Positions 63,490 to 64,000 of a DNA stretch of 64,000 nucleotides are shown here, piece after piece (the stretch's first letter is position 1; every line of letters starts with the position of its first letter). Made by a program: the position numbers and the translations under genes. The DNA is from Pelargonium x hortorum (lineage: Eukaryota > Streptophyta > Magnoliopsida > Geraniales > Geraniaceae). Under the pieces are notes generated by a model, which was not told where the DNA came from, made no database searches, and saw nothing but the letters and a program-made list of their open reading frames with translations. The stretch spans positions 25,171 to 89,170 of the forward strand of contig JAYMTJ010000040.1 in the NCBI GenBank assembly GCA_036897525.1, given 5' to 3'.

Positions 63490-63532
63490 GGATAACTACT
63501 CCAAACCTTCCTGAACTTCGAACCTATAAACC
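63227..63532 (+). repeat. Degenerate internal repeats in and after the 63.2 kb frame
   Basis: ATCCTGAACATGCTCC at 63227-63242 recurs as ATCCTGAAGATGCTCA at 63419-63434, matching 14 of 16. CTCAAGATAAGG at 63380-63391 recurs with one extra A at 63431-63443. GTCCTGAACTTCCTATAAAT at 63401-63420 recurs, with an insertion, at 63507-63532, just past the stop codon. The repeats suggest that the segment grew by short duplications and that the duplicated unit extends beyond the open frame. Confidence 0.5.
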
Positions 63533-64000
63533 GGAGACTCCTCACAACATACACTATTGACAGTCCCTGATACTAATAAGCCAGCATAACTGGTGAACTT
63601 GCTTCACTTCTTTGGTCTTGACTATTTAGGATTTAAAGACTCCCTAAAAGTATGTCTTACTATCTTTTTTTGGAGCTTCTTCCCTTTGTTTTATTGCGAA
63701 ACTTCTAGTATAAATTGATTTAAATGCTCCTTACCGTACAACTACCCGGAGTACTTCTATAAGTTAGTTCTAGGGGCTCCCCTCTCCCAGAAAACCTAAA
63801 GAATAAATAGCTGTATTACATTCGTCTTAGTTCTATGCTCCGTAATACTTAAACATAGAACACAAACTAAGCTCCTTAAGGGCACTGGAAACTCATACTT
63901 TCTTGAACTTAGTACTTTATAAAAGAAAAATTCCCTTAACGTCGATTTAAGTAGAGTCCCTGTTAGGAGATAATGCCTAGGACAAGTTTTCTTTGTAATA
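63533..64000. other. Spacer at the window end
   Basis: The first part keeps the milder composition of the preceding frame, then returns to AT-rich sequence after about 63.65 kb. I see no gene. Confidence 0.5.

Noticed and set aside
1-64000. CRISPR array, phage, plasmid or bacterial operons
   Set aside because: There is no regularly spaced repeat array and no frames of bacterial gene length.

Overview
This window is about one third G+C (judged by eye) and almost empty of recognisable genes. No open frame exceeds about 126 codons. With A and T near 0.33 each, a stop should occur about every 14 codons, so in 64 kb the longest chance frame in six reading frames should be roughly 120 codons. The ORF lengths are therefore what random sequence of this composition gives. 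I recognise no respiratory-chain, ribosomal-protein, rRNA, intron-encoded, plasmid or phage gene.

The one feature I can name is a tRNA-Asp(GUC)-like sequence on the minus strand at about 32.58-32.66 kb. Its body closely resembles plastid-type trnD of plants and algae. Its acceptor and anticodon stems are eroded, while a different outer stem encloses it. A plastid-type trnD in a long, low-GC, gene-poor sequence with many decayed repeats best fits an expanded plant or algal organelle genome. A bloated mitochondrial genome with transferred plastid DNA is my first choice. A large algal plastid genome, or nuclear DNA carrying an organelle insert, cannot be excluded. This is inference from one gene and from texture.

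Layout: 0-2 kb, non-coding, with one weak 66-codon frame. 2.0-3.6 kb, slightly GC-richer. 3.6-18 kb, AT-rich spacer with microsatellites and small hairpins. 18-29 kb, spacer holding three diverged copies of dispersed repeat A. 29-32.5 kb, spacer. 32.6 kb, the trnD-like element. 32.7-35.2 kb, a GC-richer stretch ending in a copy of repeat C. 35-60 kb, featureless AT-rich spacer except for the second copy of repeat B at 53.5 kb. 60.2-61.1 kb, repeat C units and a short exact direct repeat. 63.15-63.49 kb, the most coding-like segment: a 105-codon frame in locally GC-richer DNA, without homopolymers, and with internal repetition.

No operon or pathway can be described. The unusual properties are the scarcity of genes, a clear excess of short GC-closed palindromic words (GGGCCC, GGATCC, GGTACC, CCCGGG, GGAATCC/GGATTCC), several old dispersed repeat families, and the rebuilt terminal stem around the trnD-like body, which recalls the tRNA-like processing elements of plant mitochondrial transcripts.
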